A program made the translations under genes and the position numbers. Positions 9,701-18,021 of a stretch of 64,000 nucleotides of DNA are shown here, in pieces (the stretch's first letter is position 1; every line of letters starts with the position of its first letter). Source of the DNA: Acidobacteriota bacterium (GTDB lineage: Bacteria > Acidobacteriota > Blastocatellia > Chloracidobacteriales > Chloracidobacteriaceae); the NCBI GenBank assembly GCA_016208495.1, contig JACQXX010000091.1, positions 1 to 64,000 on the forward strand, read 5' to 3'. Under the pieces are notes generated by a model. It did not search any database and had not been told where the DNA came from. It was given only the letters and a program-made list of their open reading frames with translations.

Positions 9701-10392
9701 TCCTGTTTGAGCCGTTGCTGGACAACAACCAGCCAGGGTTGGAATATGCCCGATCCATTCTGGATATTCCACACACCCTGAAAGCCAACGTGATCTATGA
9801 ATTACCATTCGGCCCTGGAAAACGGTTTAATCCAGGCAATCCGATCCTGCGCAAAGTCGTTGGTGGCTGGCAGGTAACTTCAATTGTCACGGTTCAGTCA
9901 GGCAGCCCATTCTCAATCGTGTCAGGACGCGGAACGCTCAATCGTGGTGGTCGCTCGCTAACCACGAACACGGCCAATACGTCATTGACCAACGATCAAA
10001 TCAAAGACCTGATTGGATTTTTCCCAACTGAAAATGGAATCTACCTGATTAACCCATCCATCCTCGGAACGGATGGTCGCGCCGTTTCCCCAGATGGCCG
10101 TGGTCCATTTGCCGGACAGGTCTTCTTCAACCCAGGCGCCGGCCAGGTTGGTTCACTGGCGCGTCAGTCATTTAACAACCCACGCTTCTCAAATTGGGAC
10201 TTTAGCGTCATCAAGCGCACCCCAATCACTGAAAAGATTGATACCGAATTCCGCGCCGAGTTCTTTAACTTCACCAACTCGCCGATGTTCGGGATCGAAG
10301 ATCCAAACATCAACAGCGCCGTGTTTGGACAGGCGCGATTCCAGTTGAACAGCCCACGTATTGTTCAGTTGGCGTTCAAGATCGTTTTCTAA
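6751..10392 (+). CDS. TonB-dependent receptor with carboxypeptidase regulatory-like domain (Oar type)
   Basis: Outer-membrane receptor of 1213 aa, same architecture as the upstream gene but a distant relative. There is a signal peptide (cleavage near VTLAQG), a CarboxypepD_reg-like domain at about 38-120 (GATVKVVNQGT, TGLYTVRIEAPGFK-like strand pattern), a plug at about 130-270 with the INGRDPLQLIQL and NLTQDGINIQDN features, and a barrel ending in FKIVF. The start is supported by TGGAGG seven bases before ATG 6751. A strong terminator follows at 10426-10468. This class is expanded in Acidobacteria. The ligand is unknown, and large peptides or glycans are possible. Confidence 0.92.
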   Translation: MYQKLLGNTITKVLTGAVFALGLVFLLSNAPVTLAQGTNGRLVVTVKDQTDAVIPGATVKVVNQGTAQEITGTTNDSGVSIFPQMAVGLYTVRIEAPGFKTAAREDLKIDVGQEYGIVVPLEVGSEADVVTVAAGEELVQTTTSEVRNTVTEKQVQELPINGRDPLQLIQLQAGVNSGVNNARAQATTTINGQRASTANLTQDGINIQDNLLRRNSLDFSPNRPTVAQIAEFTVTTQNGGAEVSGGASAIRAVSPTGTNEYHGSLFEYHRNSALGANDFFNNLQEVAKPQLIRNQFGGTVSGPILKEKLFFFAFYEGLRERIGTPFTGTVLLPNARQGVFTYRDNSGQTRTINILGLRNLDIDPAIASILNASPQSANATTVGDGLNTSGFALNRSFNQDRNVGGFRLDYVLNSNHRIEGVFNRATELVDRPDADVSFAAKPGANNTLNTYFAVGAWNWQITPNLTNELRIGGNRPEGNFGSNANLNSVFLTLPLITNPNNQFTPEGRTTSTISFIDGMSYTRGDHFFRFGGQLNRIRTNPFVFNVGTPPAFTVGFGVGAPDEVPLTSRDFPGGIDPTQLNTANNLLALLSGALADGQVNYEVTSQNSGYVSGIPNQRNYEYKEYSGYFTDSWRTHPRLTVNLGLRWDYRTPLKERDNLLLAPVLNGRNVREAILDPNGSYGFVDGFIANPDRANFAPNISFAWDIPGLGRQTVLRGGYSISYVNDQAIAAPRNALEGNDGLSAVVNRNDIFGYLSRDVQNLLQTSFAAPEFVVPRSYLQNFNLDNTAAAFAVNPDIKTPYFHQWNVSLDREISNNMVLSLRYVGNKSTNLIRGIDLNQVDVINNGFAADVLRAQSNGFLALAQTGRFDPRFNPNIAGSQQLLVFPNIAGGGLLTNTGTIQPLIQRGEAGTLAQVYHQFGLAGNVNFVPNSNIFVADVLENGAESNYHALQVEMRRRFSNGLTFQANYTWSKNLTNSSGTNAQVLFEPLLDNNQPGLEYARSILDIPHTLKANVIYELPFGPGKRFNPGNPILRKVVGGWQVTSIVTVQSGSPFSIVSGRGTLNRGGRSLTTNTANTSLTNDQIKDLIGFFPTENGIYLINPSILGTDGRAVSPDGRGPFAGQVFFNPGAGQVGSLARQSFNNPRFSNWDFSVIKRTPITEKIDTEFRAEFFNFTNSPMFGIEDPNINSAVFGQARFQLNSPRIVQLAFKIVF

Positions 10393-10425
10393 GCTTTTGC
10401 TTGTTGTTGTGACGGTCTCTTTTAC

Positions 10426-10468
10426 GGCCTGGCCCCCTATGTTCCATCGGGGGGTCAGGCCATTTTTT
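10426..10468 (+). terminator. Rho-independent terminator after the second TonB receptor
   Basis: GGCCTGGCCCCC pairs with GGGGGGTCAGGCC across a short loop, followed by T6. It is placed 34 bp after the receptor stop and before the nuclease gene, so the two genes are probably separate transcripts. Confidence 0.85.
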
Positions 10469-10597
10469 CGTTTCAAGACCGGTGCCTTTCAGCTATCCTG
10501 TGGACATCATCCACACCAGGCTCAGGTGGCCCGACCAAACAAATCGCTCTAACCAATACATCACTCAACCTACAAACCTCTTTCTTTCCAATATCTT

Positions 10598-11989
10598 ATG
10601 GCAAAAATACATTTTCTTGGCGCTGCCGGAACAGTTACCGGTTCCAAATTTGTCCTGGAGGTCAATGACAGTCAGGTCATGATTGATTGCGGATTGTTTC
10701 AGGGATTAAAGGAACTCCGGTTGCGAAACTGGGACCCATTGCCAATCAATCCAGCCTCGATTAACTGGGTGGTGCTCACACACGGGCATATTGACCATAC
10801 CGGGTACCTGCCCCGGCTGGTCCGCGATGGGTTTGATGGACCAGTCTATGCGACCCAGGGAACAGAAGAACTGGTTGATTTACTGCTTCCCGATTCAGCC
10901 CGGCTCCAGGAAGAAGATGCGGAATATGCCAACAAGAAACACTATTCAAAACACGAACCGGCGCTTCCGTTGTATACCGAGCAAGATGCCCGCATCGCAC
11001 TGAGAAAAGTGGTTGGGTATCCCTATAACCAGGAGTTTCAACTTGGAAAACATATGACAGGCCGGTTTATCTCGGCGGGGCATATCCTGGGATCAAGTTT
11101 TGTTTCGATTGATGTCAAGGAACGCAACTCCAAACCCTTTACAATTCTGTTTTCGGGGGATTTAGGGCGGTATGACGAGCCAATCCTCAATGACCCATCG
11201 CCAGTGTATGAAGCTGACTATTTGTTGGTGGAATCAACCTATGGCAACCGTCTGCACGAAGATACTGATCCGAAAAGTGAGCTGGCGGAGATTATCAATA
11301 CAACGGTTGCCCGGGGTGGGAAGATCATCATCCCGGCCTTTGCGGTCGGACGAACCCAGTTGCTGATCTACTATTTAAGAGAACTGGAAGATGAAAAACG
11401 GATTCCAGTCATTCCAGTCATCGTTGACACCCCAATGGGTGCCTCCGCAACCCGGCTGTACCTGAAACACAAAGAAGACCACGACCTGGACATGCTCAGC
11501 CTTCAGGAGGAACGCCGAAATCCACTTTCGACCCGGAATTTCAGTCTGGTTCACGGCAAAAACGAATCCAAAGCGCTGAATAATCTGAAAGGCCCGGCGG
11601 TCATTATCTCAGCCTCGGGAATGGCCACTGGTGGGCGGGTACTGCACCACCTGGCGCGTGCGTTGCCAGACCCAAACAGCACCGTGGTGTTTGTCGGATA
11701 CCAGGCAATTGGAACTCGTGGCCGACGACTCCAGGATGGGGAAAAAGAGATCAAGATTCACGGAGAAATTGTTCCGGTCAAAGCTGAAATTTGCAGCATT
11801 GGCAGCCTCTCAGCCCATGCCGATTCATCTGAAATCATGCGATGGCTCTCAAATTTCAAACGCCCACCGAAAATGACCTACATTGTCCACGGTGAACCCG
11901 AGTCATCCGAAGGGTTACGACGCCTCATCTCGCATGAACTTGGCTGGAAAGTCACGATTCCCCAATATCTGGATGTGATTGATTTATAA
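10598..11989 (+). CDS. MBL-fold beta-CASP nuclease (RNase J / CPSF73-like)
   Basis: 463-aa cytosolic metallo-beta-lactamase-fold protein of the beta-CASP class, which act as RNA or DNA nucleases. The metal-binding motif 2 is H62-G-H64-I-D66-H67. Further metal ligands are plausible in SAGHILGSS (about 158-166) and SGDLGRYD (about 185-192). The beta-CASP cap starts at about 215 with VESTYGNR and ends with the ASGMATGGR and GTRGRRLQDG segments. The C-terminal SAHADSSE and VHGEPESSE motifs match the RMMBL region. Length and motif order fit bacterial CPSF73-like exonucleases rather than RNase J1/J2, which are about 555 aa. It is monocistronic here, after a terminator. The RNA target is unknown. 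Confidence 0.88.
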   Translation: MAKIHFLGAAGTVTGSKFVLEVNDSQVMIDCGLFQGLKELRLRNWDPLPINPASINWVVLTHGHIDHTGYLPRLVRDGFDGPVYATQGTEELVDLLLPDSARLQEEDAEYANKKHYSKHEPALPLYTEQDARIALRKVVGYPYNQEFQLGKHMTGRFISAGHILGSSFVSIDVKERNSKPFTILFSGDLGRYDEPILNDPSPVYEADYLLVESTYGNRLHEDTDPKSELAEIINTTVARGGKIIIPAFAVGRTQLLIYYLRELEDEKRIPVIPVIVDTPMGASATRLYLKHKEDHDLDMLSLQEERRNPLSTRNFSLVHGKNESKALNNLKGPAVIISASGMATGGRVLHHLARALPDPNSTVVFVGYQAIGTRGRRLQDGEKEIKIHGEIVPVKAEICSIGSLSAHADSSEIMRWLSNFKRPPKMTYIVHGEPESSEGLRRLISHELGWKVTIPQYLDVIDL

Positions 11990-12241
11990 GCGAATAGCTC
12001 TGGCTGGTGTCTTCGAGTGAAGTGAAAACGAAGGGGGGACGAATGAGGCGTGAACATTGGCCTTTCCGTCACCCTGTCCCCCTTGTCACTGTGTCTACCA
12101 CCGACCCTGGGCTTCGCACCACGGCTATTACACAACGACCCTCCGGGCCTGAAATGGCGCTTATGCCCTGTCACCTTGTCACCTTGTCACCTTGTCACCC
12201 TGTCACCCTGTCACCCTGTCACCCTGTCATCTTTGATTGAC
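11990..12241. repeat. Convergent intergenic region with an octanucleotide array
   Basis: Contains the dispersed block shared with 2515-2625 (12095-12170) and an array at about 12171-12231 of ACCTTGTC/ACCCTGTC units, period 8, about eight copies. It separates the convergent nuclease and GntR genes. No protein is encoded. Confidence 0.7.
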
Positions 12242-13018
12242 CTATCCGACAAAGGACCAGTTTGGGTCTGGGTCATTTGGATCACGAACCATTTTGACGG
12301 AATATTGCAAAATATCGCTTCGATACAGCGTGTGGGTATACACCACCGGGCGCTTTTCCGAAGTGTAGACCACCCGCTCGACACACAACAGCGGTGATCC
12401 GACCCGAATTTCCAGGAGCGGCGCCGTGTAGGCATCAGCCAAATCAGCCAGGATGGTTTGAGAGAGTTCAGTCAACCGAATATTCAATCGTTTTTCCAGT
12501 ACCGACAGCAACGAGCCCTGTTGAAAATCACTTTCGTCCAACTTCATTCCAATCGAATCTGGAATCCAGGTTGTCACCAGGGCATAGGGAGTATTTTGGT
12601 AAAAGCGGATAGCTTTGAGGTACGTGATATCTTCATCAGGCTCAATATTTAAGACCTCAGCTTCTTTGAGACCGGCCTGGACATGTTGAATCTCCAGCAC
12701 CTGGAGTTTGGTTTCACCAGCCAGTTTCATCAAATCCTGAAATGAGCCACGCACACTGGCCGTGCTTTTGAGAATATCCCGGTTTTTGACATAGGTTCCA
12801 GAACCTTGCCGGCGTTCAATTAACCCATCACGAACCAGCGATGCCAGTGCCTGACGAACGGTAATCCGACTCACCTGATACTGAAGTGAGAGTTCGACTT
12901 CAGTTGGAAGGCGCTCCCCCACCGTTATGTCGCCGGACAAGATTTTTTGGCGCAACACGTTTTCCAATTGGTAATAAAGCGGCACGCCGGTTTTTGCAAA
13001 TTTTGTTGACTTCTTCAT
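12242..13018 (-). CDS. GntR-family transcriptional regulator, HutC/UTRA subgroup
   Basis: 258-aa DNA-binding regulator. The N-terminal winged helix-turn-helix (about residues 10-75) carries GERLPTEVELSLQYQVSRITVRQAL and the wing ERRQGSGTYV, both classic GntR. The UTRA effector domain follows from about 95 to 240. The wHTH plus UTRA pair places it in the HutC/FarR subgroup, which usually binds small metabolites. ATG 13018 is taken as the start because the alternative seven codons upstream is TTG. The gene is divergent from the CpcT/CpeT-family gene, with a palindrome of the expected GT..AC type between them, so that gene and its own promoter are candidate targets. The effector cannot be told. 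Confidence 0.88.
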   Translation of the reverse strand: MKKSTKFAKTGVPLYYQLENVLRQKILSGDITVGERLPTEVELSLQYQVSRITVRQALASLVRDGLIERRQGSGTYVKNRDILKSTASVRGSFQDLMKLAGETKLQVLEIQHVQAGLKEAEVLNIEPDEDITYLKAIRFYQNTPYALVTTWIPDSIGMKLDESDFQQGSLLSVLEKRLNIRLTELSQTILADLADAYTAPLLEIRVGSPLLCVERVVYTSEKRPVVYTHTLYRSDILQYSVKMVRDPNDPDPNWSFVG

Positions 13019-13165
13019 ACATCCCAATTCCCCAAACAAGGTGGTGTGCTGTTGATGGCCTCAGACATCTATTTTCAGCCACACGGTGTCGCGGCCAATC
13101 ACCTGGGCAGGATCGAAAGGTTGTTCAATGAGGCAAAAAGCAAGTTGCGGTAGAATGATTGATTT

Positions 13166-13189
13166 AATTGTTATATGACTATAACATTT
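13166..13189. promoter_or_regulatory. Candidate GntR operator
   Basis: A 24-bp near-perfect palindrome: arms AATTGTTATA and TATAACATTT (9 of 10 pairs) around TGAC. GT...AC palindromes rich in TA are what HutC-type regulators bind. It lies in the divergent region about 150 bp from the GntR start and 84 bp before the CpeT-like start. Binding is inferred. Confidence 0.5.
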
Positions 13190-13272
13190 ATAAACTTACC
13201 TATTCTTGAGTATCTCCGTTGTTTTCGCAAGTATCTTGCGGTTTAAAGTCAAAAATTTTTCCTGGAGGGTGA

Positions 13273-13998
13273 ATGAAATCTCTGACCTTATTATGTGTTG
13301 TGGCATTTGGGATTGCAGCTTCAGGGTATGGAAATGTATCGGGTGTGTTTTCCAAGGACGGTTCACTCAACAGTGGCATCCGGTACCAACAACCTCAATC
13401 TCCGGAAAAAGATGAGGAAATTGCACTTTTGGCGTCGTGGCTTCATGGTGATTACAATTCCCATGCTCAGGCAGACCGGGATGCAGCAGGAAAAGACCCG
13501 CTCGTTTTCAAACATCGAAAAATCACGATGCACCTCACCCCCTGCGCGATAGAAGGTCTGCCTGGCCCAACAGTGTATATCGAACAACACGCCTCCGAAG
13601 CGCCTGATCAACCCTATCGCCAGCGGATTTATCAGATTTTTCGGAAACGCGGCGAGGTTACGATTCGGACCTATGAACTCATCGGGGGTCGTGAAGCCGC
13701 TAAACCTTACATCATGGGCTATAAAAATCCCGAGGTCTTAAAATCAATCACCGCCACTAAACTCACACCCGTCTGTGATTTAGTAGTTCATCGCAAAGGC
13801 AAGGAATTTGTTGGAAAAACTCCCATGCCCTGCCCCAATATGTTTAATGGAGCGGTTGAAGTGACTTCAGACGTCACCATTGGTCCGGATTATCTGTTCA
13901 GCCTTGATCGTGGTTGGGCAGCCGACGGCCAGCAAGCCTGGGGTCCAAATGATGGCGTGGCTTTTGAATTTCGGCGGGTTAATTCTGCCAGTCAGTAG
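13273..13998 (+). CDS. CpcT/CpeT-like domain protein, secreted
   Basis: 241 aa with an N-terminal signal peptide (about 1-20). The body matches the CpcT/CpeT fold pattern: LASWLHGDYNSHAQA at the start, YIEQHASEAPDQPYRQRIYQI in the middle, and the C-terminal MPCPNMFNGAVEV and YLFSLDRGW stretches. In cyanobacteria this family attaches bilins to phycobiliproteins. No phycobiliprotein gene is visible here, and export argues for another role, perhaps lipocalin-like ligand binding. The start follows GGAGGG. The last two residues and the stop codon are formed by the first units of a CAGTAGT array. The gene is divergent from the GntR regulator, which may control it. Confidence 0.78.
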   Translation: MKSLTLLCVVAFGIAASGYGNVSGVFSKDGSLNSGIRYQQPQSPEKDEEIALLASWLHGDYNSHAQADRDAAGKDPLVFKHRKITMHLTPCAIEGLPGPTVYIEQHASEAPDQPYRQRIYQIFRKRGEVTIRTYELIGGREAAKPYIMGYKNPEVLKSITATKLTPVCDLVVHRKGKEFVGKTPMPCPNMFNGAVEVTSDVTIGPDYLFSLDRGWAADGQQAWGPNDGVAFEFRRVNSASQ

Positions 13999-14163
13999 TC
14001 AGTAGTCAGTAGTCAGTAGTCAGTAGTCGAGTGTTGGGAATTGAGAATCTGTGTCAAGTGTATTTGATTCTATTTATGCAATTTACGCGTGCGTTTTCCA
14101 AGGAAACATCAGACTTAAGTACCTGATTTTGGTCTACTAACTACTGACTACTGACTACTGACT
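13988..14163. repeat. Inverted pair of CAGTAGT heptamer arrays between convergent genes
   Basis: About five CAGTAGT units at 13993-14029 and the complementary ACTACTG units at 14134-14163 face each other across about 105 bp. The transcript from either side could fold into a long hairpin, a plausible bidirectional terminator. The upstream gene's stop codon lies inside the first array. Confidence 0.75.
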
Positions 14164-14167
14164 CATA

Positions 14168-17100
14168 TCAAGAACGACTCACCGTGATCTCGGCACTCTG
14201 TCCATCAGGGTTGACCAGTCGAATCACAGCGGATTTACGCCGGGGGAGGAGTTTCTTGCCTTTTGGAAGTACAATTTGAGTGGGTGTCACGCTATAGGCC
14301 GAAGGATCAACGGGCGTCCCGTTCACGGTCAAGGTTAAACCTTTTCTGAATCGAAGGCCCTTGAGGTAGAGCGTTTTCTTCGTGAGTGAAAAGGAACTCA
14401 AGCGTGGTTGAAACCGGGTGGGTGTGGTGCCGCGAGCCAATCCGGTCAAGAACCCAACCCGTTTGTTGGTCAGGTCAACCGGCACTCCCAAATCAAAAAC
14501 CCACGGCATTGCCAGGCCCTCTGCGGCTGGTTGAAGCTGATAGATCGTGTATTGAGGCAGCACCAGGGGACCAGCTTGAAACCCCGGAAAGGCACCAATT
14601 ACATAGACTTCCCCACCCGGTCCAAACTCCAGCCCTGAATTCGTAATGTTTGGACTCACCGAGTTCAGGCTGAGGTCCTGAGCGACTTTGACCAGCGCAT
14701 CTCCCTGGTTGTTTCCATCCATATCCGGAATCGTAAACAGGGCGCCGGCCAGCGGAATAAACCGCGTGTCCTGAACTGTCACACTTGAAAAAAACAGGCG
14801 GTCATCCGACTCACGCATGCGAAGTCTGGCTAAACCACTGAGTCCGGTTGTGGTCGGTGTGACCATAAACGGCAAGAGTTCCAGTTTATCCGGATACCCA
14901 TCGGCGTCGGTGTCGTTCGCCAGTTGAATCGAGGTAATGTTTTTCAGTGTATTTCGAGCCGCGAAAAACAACCGATCCCGCTGGTCAATGGCCATCCCAC
15001 CACTCACTTCGGTGATATCCCGGAGCGCCAGTTCGTCAGTTGTGATTACCTGTCGGGTCACGGTGCCATCAATTTTTCCATCGCCGTCTGAATCCTCACA
15101 GGCCACAATCGCCGCCTTCAAGGGTGCCACAGTGCCTGGTTGGCGATTAAAAAAGCTTCTGGCATCGGAAAAATTACTGGCCAGGATCAAGGCTTCACCA
15201 CTTGCCGTCGAAGTGACGACCAGATCCTGGATATCAGCCGTGCCGGTCTCGAAATAATCAATCACCTCGGCAACCCCATCACCATCTGAGTCGGTCAATC
15301 GCCAGACAATGGCGCTTTTGACCTGGATCGGCTGGGTTTGACGACCGATTTCAGGATCCGGTGCTGACCAGGGGCTTTCCGGGCTGAGAGTGCTGGCAGC
15401 CGAAGACGATTCTTCCCCCTGAACCAGAAAAACTGAAGTTCCGGCAAACCCATGCGCCACATAGAGGGTTTTTCCATCCAAACCAAACGCCATTTGGGTG
15501 ATGCGTCCTTGAGACTGGTTGGGGCCTCTGATTTCCGGAAGGGTTGCCAGCAAACTCCCCTTCCGTTGTGCGGTGGCTGCGGTTTCGCCAAGTTCAATCA
15601 CTCGAACCTGAAAAATAAAAGGTGGCTCGTCTTCAGAGAGTTTGATTTCACCCACGGCCAGTTTGCGAGTGACAGGCAGATTTGGTGAGAACGGAGTGAA
15701 TTCAGGCTGGTCACTGGCGGCCCCAACTACCAGCGTGGTCGGAAGATACCCTTCCGCCCGGACCTCAAACCCGGCCACCCCTGGGCTTAATCGAGGAAAC
15801 TGGATTTGAACCGATGTCTTTCCAGCCGGAATGAGTATGTCCTGGTCGGCCAAAACCTGCTTGTTGCGAGAGCGCAGGGAAACCATCACTCCCGGTGGTG
15901 GCGCTGGATCAGTAATTCCAATGGTCGCGATGGCTGGCGACGTCACACCAGATGAAACCGTAATTGCCGGAAATGAAAGAAGTTCCCGGGCTGAAGCGGC
16001 ATTGACGATAAAATTGATCCCCTCGGTTTGTTTTCCAGCCCGTGGACGAATAGGGGTTTGCAGATTGGGGTTATCAGTCTCGGGGTTGCCGGATTCGCCT
16101 GTGTTAAAAAACTCACTGGTGATTTCAAAAGTGGTGAGTGAGCTAAACGACCCGCCAGCAGTTGGTTCCATCAAGACCACATATTCCTGATCCGGACTGA
16201 GTCCTGGCAATTCGTATAAATTTTGCAATGCGGCGGGCCCTGGAGGATCACTGGTCAAACCGGAATTGAAAAAGGGAGGAACATAGCGGGCGCCTGACAA
16301 TTGGGAAACAGCATCAAAAAACGGATCATTCACATTTCGAGCAATGACATTAGCCCCCTGTAACGGGGTCACGCCATCGGGCTGAAAGACTCTGCCGGAA
16401 ATCGTGCTGGCCTGGGGATGAGCTGGATCCGGGTACAACTGAGCCAGCGCGACCTGATCATCCCGTGCCGGAGTTCCAGCCGCCACCCCAGTTTTTGGGA
16501 TGCTAAATGGATTCATGGTTTCAATTGATTCGACCGGTGCTTTTCCAAACCCAAATAACTCCCGGTCAAAAATGATGGAGGGTCCATTGACCTGAGAATG
16601 ACCCAATCCAAGGAAATGACCGATTTCGTGAGTGACCACCCCCTGAAATTCCTCATTGGTAAAGTCATAGAATGAATTGTCCGGGTTGTCGTCAACATAC
16701 TGGCTATTAAAAAAGGCAACCCCTTCCACCACTCGATTTGGCGACTGGTTTTCCACGACTTCAAAACCCGCCAGACCAATCACTCCTGACCGTGGACCAA
16801 ACAACGAGTCGAGGATTTTTCCGTCATTGTCGAAAATAATTGGGCTTTGCCCATCTGGGAGAGGATAAGCACTCCCAGGTGCCGCTTCATCAGACAGAAC
16901 CTGATCCACATTCTCAACCGTCACATCAATTGGATTTCCATTTTTATCCTTCAGTGATGGACCCTCGTGAACTGTTATTTTCGCTCCCGGCACCGTGGAC
17001 CAGTTGGCAAAGGCAATCCGGACCAGGGCACTGGCTTCAGATTCCGACAACCGTCCCAATGGTCCATGATCCAGGTTATAGAAAATTTGATTGGGGTTCC

Positions 17101-17269
17101 AGACAATCGGGGTTCCGCTGGTTTCATCAACCGCGAGCGGTCCCGCCGCCTGGACTTTCCCCGATTCTGGTCCACCACCCCATCTCGCCATCAGGTGTGG
17201 AGCAATCAAGAGAGTCAGGCACATCAGTATCAGATACTTTTGTTTTGGTTGATGGATTGCCAGTTTCAA
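14168..17269 (-). CDS. Secreted matrixin-like zinc metalloprotease with C-terminal repeat domains
   Basis: 1033 aa with a signal peptide (about 1-29, ending near HLMA). The catalytic domain holds the metzincin motif H214-E215-x2-H218-x2-G221-x2-H224 (THEIGHFLGLGH), and a short N-terminal segment typical of M10 enzymes precedes it (VRIAFANWSTVPGAKITV). After the protease come a carboxypeptidase-regulatory-like stretch (about 290-340, SGRVFQPDGVTPLQGANVIAR), Ca-binding-like DSDGDG motifs around 650-735, a propeller-like portion, and a C-terminal IPT/TIG-like domain (about 955-1030). The enzyme probably degrades or processes extracellular protein. The gene lies 62 bp downstream of the small secreted protein at 17332-18021 and is likely co-transcribed with it. 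The start is ATG 17269. Confidence 0.85.
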   Translation of the reverse strand: MKLAIHQPKQKYLILMCLTLLIAPHLMARWGGGPESGKVQAAGPLAVDETSGTPIVWNPNQIFYNLDHGPLGRLSESEASALVRIAFANWSTVPGAKITVHEGPSLKDKNGNPIDVTVENVDQVLSDEAAPGSAYPLPDGQSPIIFDNDGKILDSLFGPRSGVIGLAGFEVVENQSPNRVVEGVAFFNSQYVDDNPDNSFYDFTNEEFQGVVTHEIGHFLGLGHSQVNGPSIIFDRELFGFGKAPVESIETMNPFSIPKTGVAAGTPARDDQVALAQLYPDPAHPQASTISGRVFQPDGVTPLQGANVIARNVNDPFFDAVSQLSGARYVPPFFNSGLTSDPPGPAALQNLYELPGLSPDQEYVVLMEPTAGGSFSSLTTFEITSEFFNTGESGNPETDNPNLQTPIRPRAGKQTEGINFIVNAASARELLSFPAITVSSGVTSPAIATIGITDPAPPPGVMVSLRSRNKQVLADQDILIPAGKTSVQIQFPRLSPGVAGFEVRAEGYLPTTLVVGAASDQPEFTPFSPNLPVTRKLAVGEIKLSEDEPPFIFQVRVIELGETAATAQRKGSLLATLPEIRGPNQSQGRITQMAFGLDGKTLYVAHGFAGTSVFLVQGEESSSAASTLSPESPWSAPDPEIGRQTQPIQVKSAIVWRLTDSDGDGVAEVIDYFETGTADIQDLVVTSTASGEALILASNFSDARSFFNRQPGTVAPLKAAIVACEDSDGDGKIDGTVTRQVITTDELALRDITEVSGGMAIDQRDRLFFAARNTLKNITSIQLANDTDADGYPDKLELLPFMVTPTTTGLSGLARLRMRESDDRLFFSSVTVQDTRFIPLAGALFTIPDMDGNNQGDALVKVAQDLSLNSVSPNITNSGLEFGPGGEVYVIGAFPGFQAGPLVLPQYTIYQLQPAAEGLAMPWVFDLGVPVDLTNKRVGFLTGLARGTTPTRFQPRLSSFSLTKKTLYLKGLRFRKGLTLTVNGTPVDPSAYSVTPTQIVLPKGKKLLPRRKSAVIRLVNPDGQSAEITVSRS

Positions 17270-17331
17270 ATCATCACCTCTGCATTTTAGAAAATGAGTT
17301 CTGGACAGAACCTTTTTTGAAGACTCCTCAG

Positions 17332-18021
17332 TTATTGATTCCTTGCGGCTTTCAGGATTTCTTTGGTTGCCAAAATCAAGGTTTCGACTGGGAGCGGGCC
17401 CTTTCCCTGGGCTGAATAGGCTTTCTCAAGTGGGGTGAGTTGTCGCTTCAACCTGGATTCAAGAGGAGTTGTCTGGGGAAACAAACCCACATTTTGATTT
17501 CCGTTGGTTGCCACCACCTGACCGGCTTTATCTTGCTGAAGACGAAAAGCCCCCTGGAACAGGCCGACTGGCGAACACAACCCAACCTCACTTTCCTGGG
17601 TGAGAAATAGCAAATACTCCCGGCCAATTTCATAGTGAGGCATTGAGTGCAACAAAGATTGCCCGTTGAGACCGGTAAGCGAATGTATCTGTTTAAATTG
17701 AATGGTTTGGCTTTTTCGACCTTTGAGTGTCTGCTCGATGCTAAAAACATATTCCATGATGCGTCCAGTTCCTGGCAACCGAAGCCTGCCTGCCATCTCT
17801 CGGGAAAGGAACTGAGGAGTTGCGCTCAGGCATCGGCCAATGACAATTTTTCCGGCGGCCTTTGCCATTTGATCAAGATTGACTGGGGCAATGGTTTCAA
17901 CCCGAGGAGCAGCATGGCGCAGCCCTGGTGTCGAGCTGGCCAACAGGCAGAGCTGATCAACCTGAAACAACCAGATCAAGGTCAGTCCAAGACACATCGT
18001 CAATTGGATCCTGGATATCAT
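17332..18021 (-). CDS. Small secreted protein of unknown function, partner of the metalloprotease
   Basis: 229 aa. ATG 18021 is chosen because it opens a hydrophobic export signal (IQLTMCLGLTLIWLFQV). The frame stays open upstream to 18285 but that part is repeat-derived. The body has VIGRCLSATPQF, an EYVFSIEQTLKGR strand, a YLLFLTQ strand and a GLFQGAFRL segment, a pattern I associate with acidobacterial proteins found beside matrixin proteases. No catalytic motif is visible. With the 62-bp spacing to the protease gene it may be an inhibitor, chaperone or co-secreted factor, but this is only suggested by position. Confidence 0.7.
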   Translation of the reverse strand: MISRIQLTMCLGLTLIWLFQVDQLCLLASSTPGLRHAAPRVETIAPVNLDQMAKAAGKIVIGRCLSATPQFLSREMAGRLRLPGTGRIMEYVFSIEQTLKGRKSQTIQFKQIHSLTGLNGQSLLHSMPHYEIGREYLLFLTQESEVGLCSPVGLFQGAFRLQQDKAGQVVATNGNQNVGLFPQTTPLESRLKRQLTPLEKAYSAQGKGPLPVETLILATKEILKAARNQ

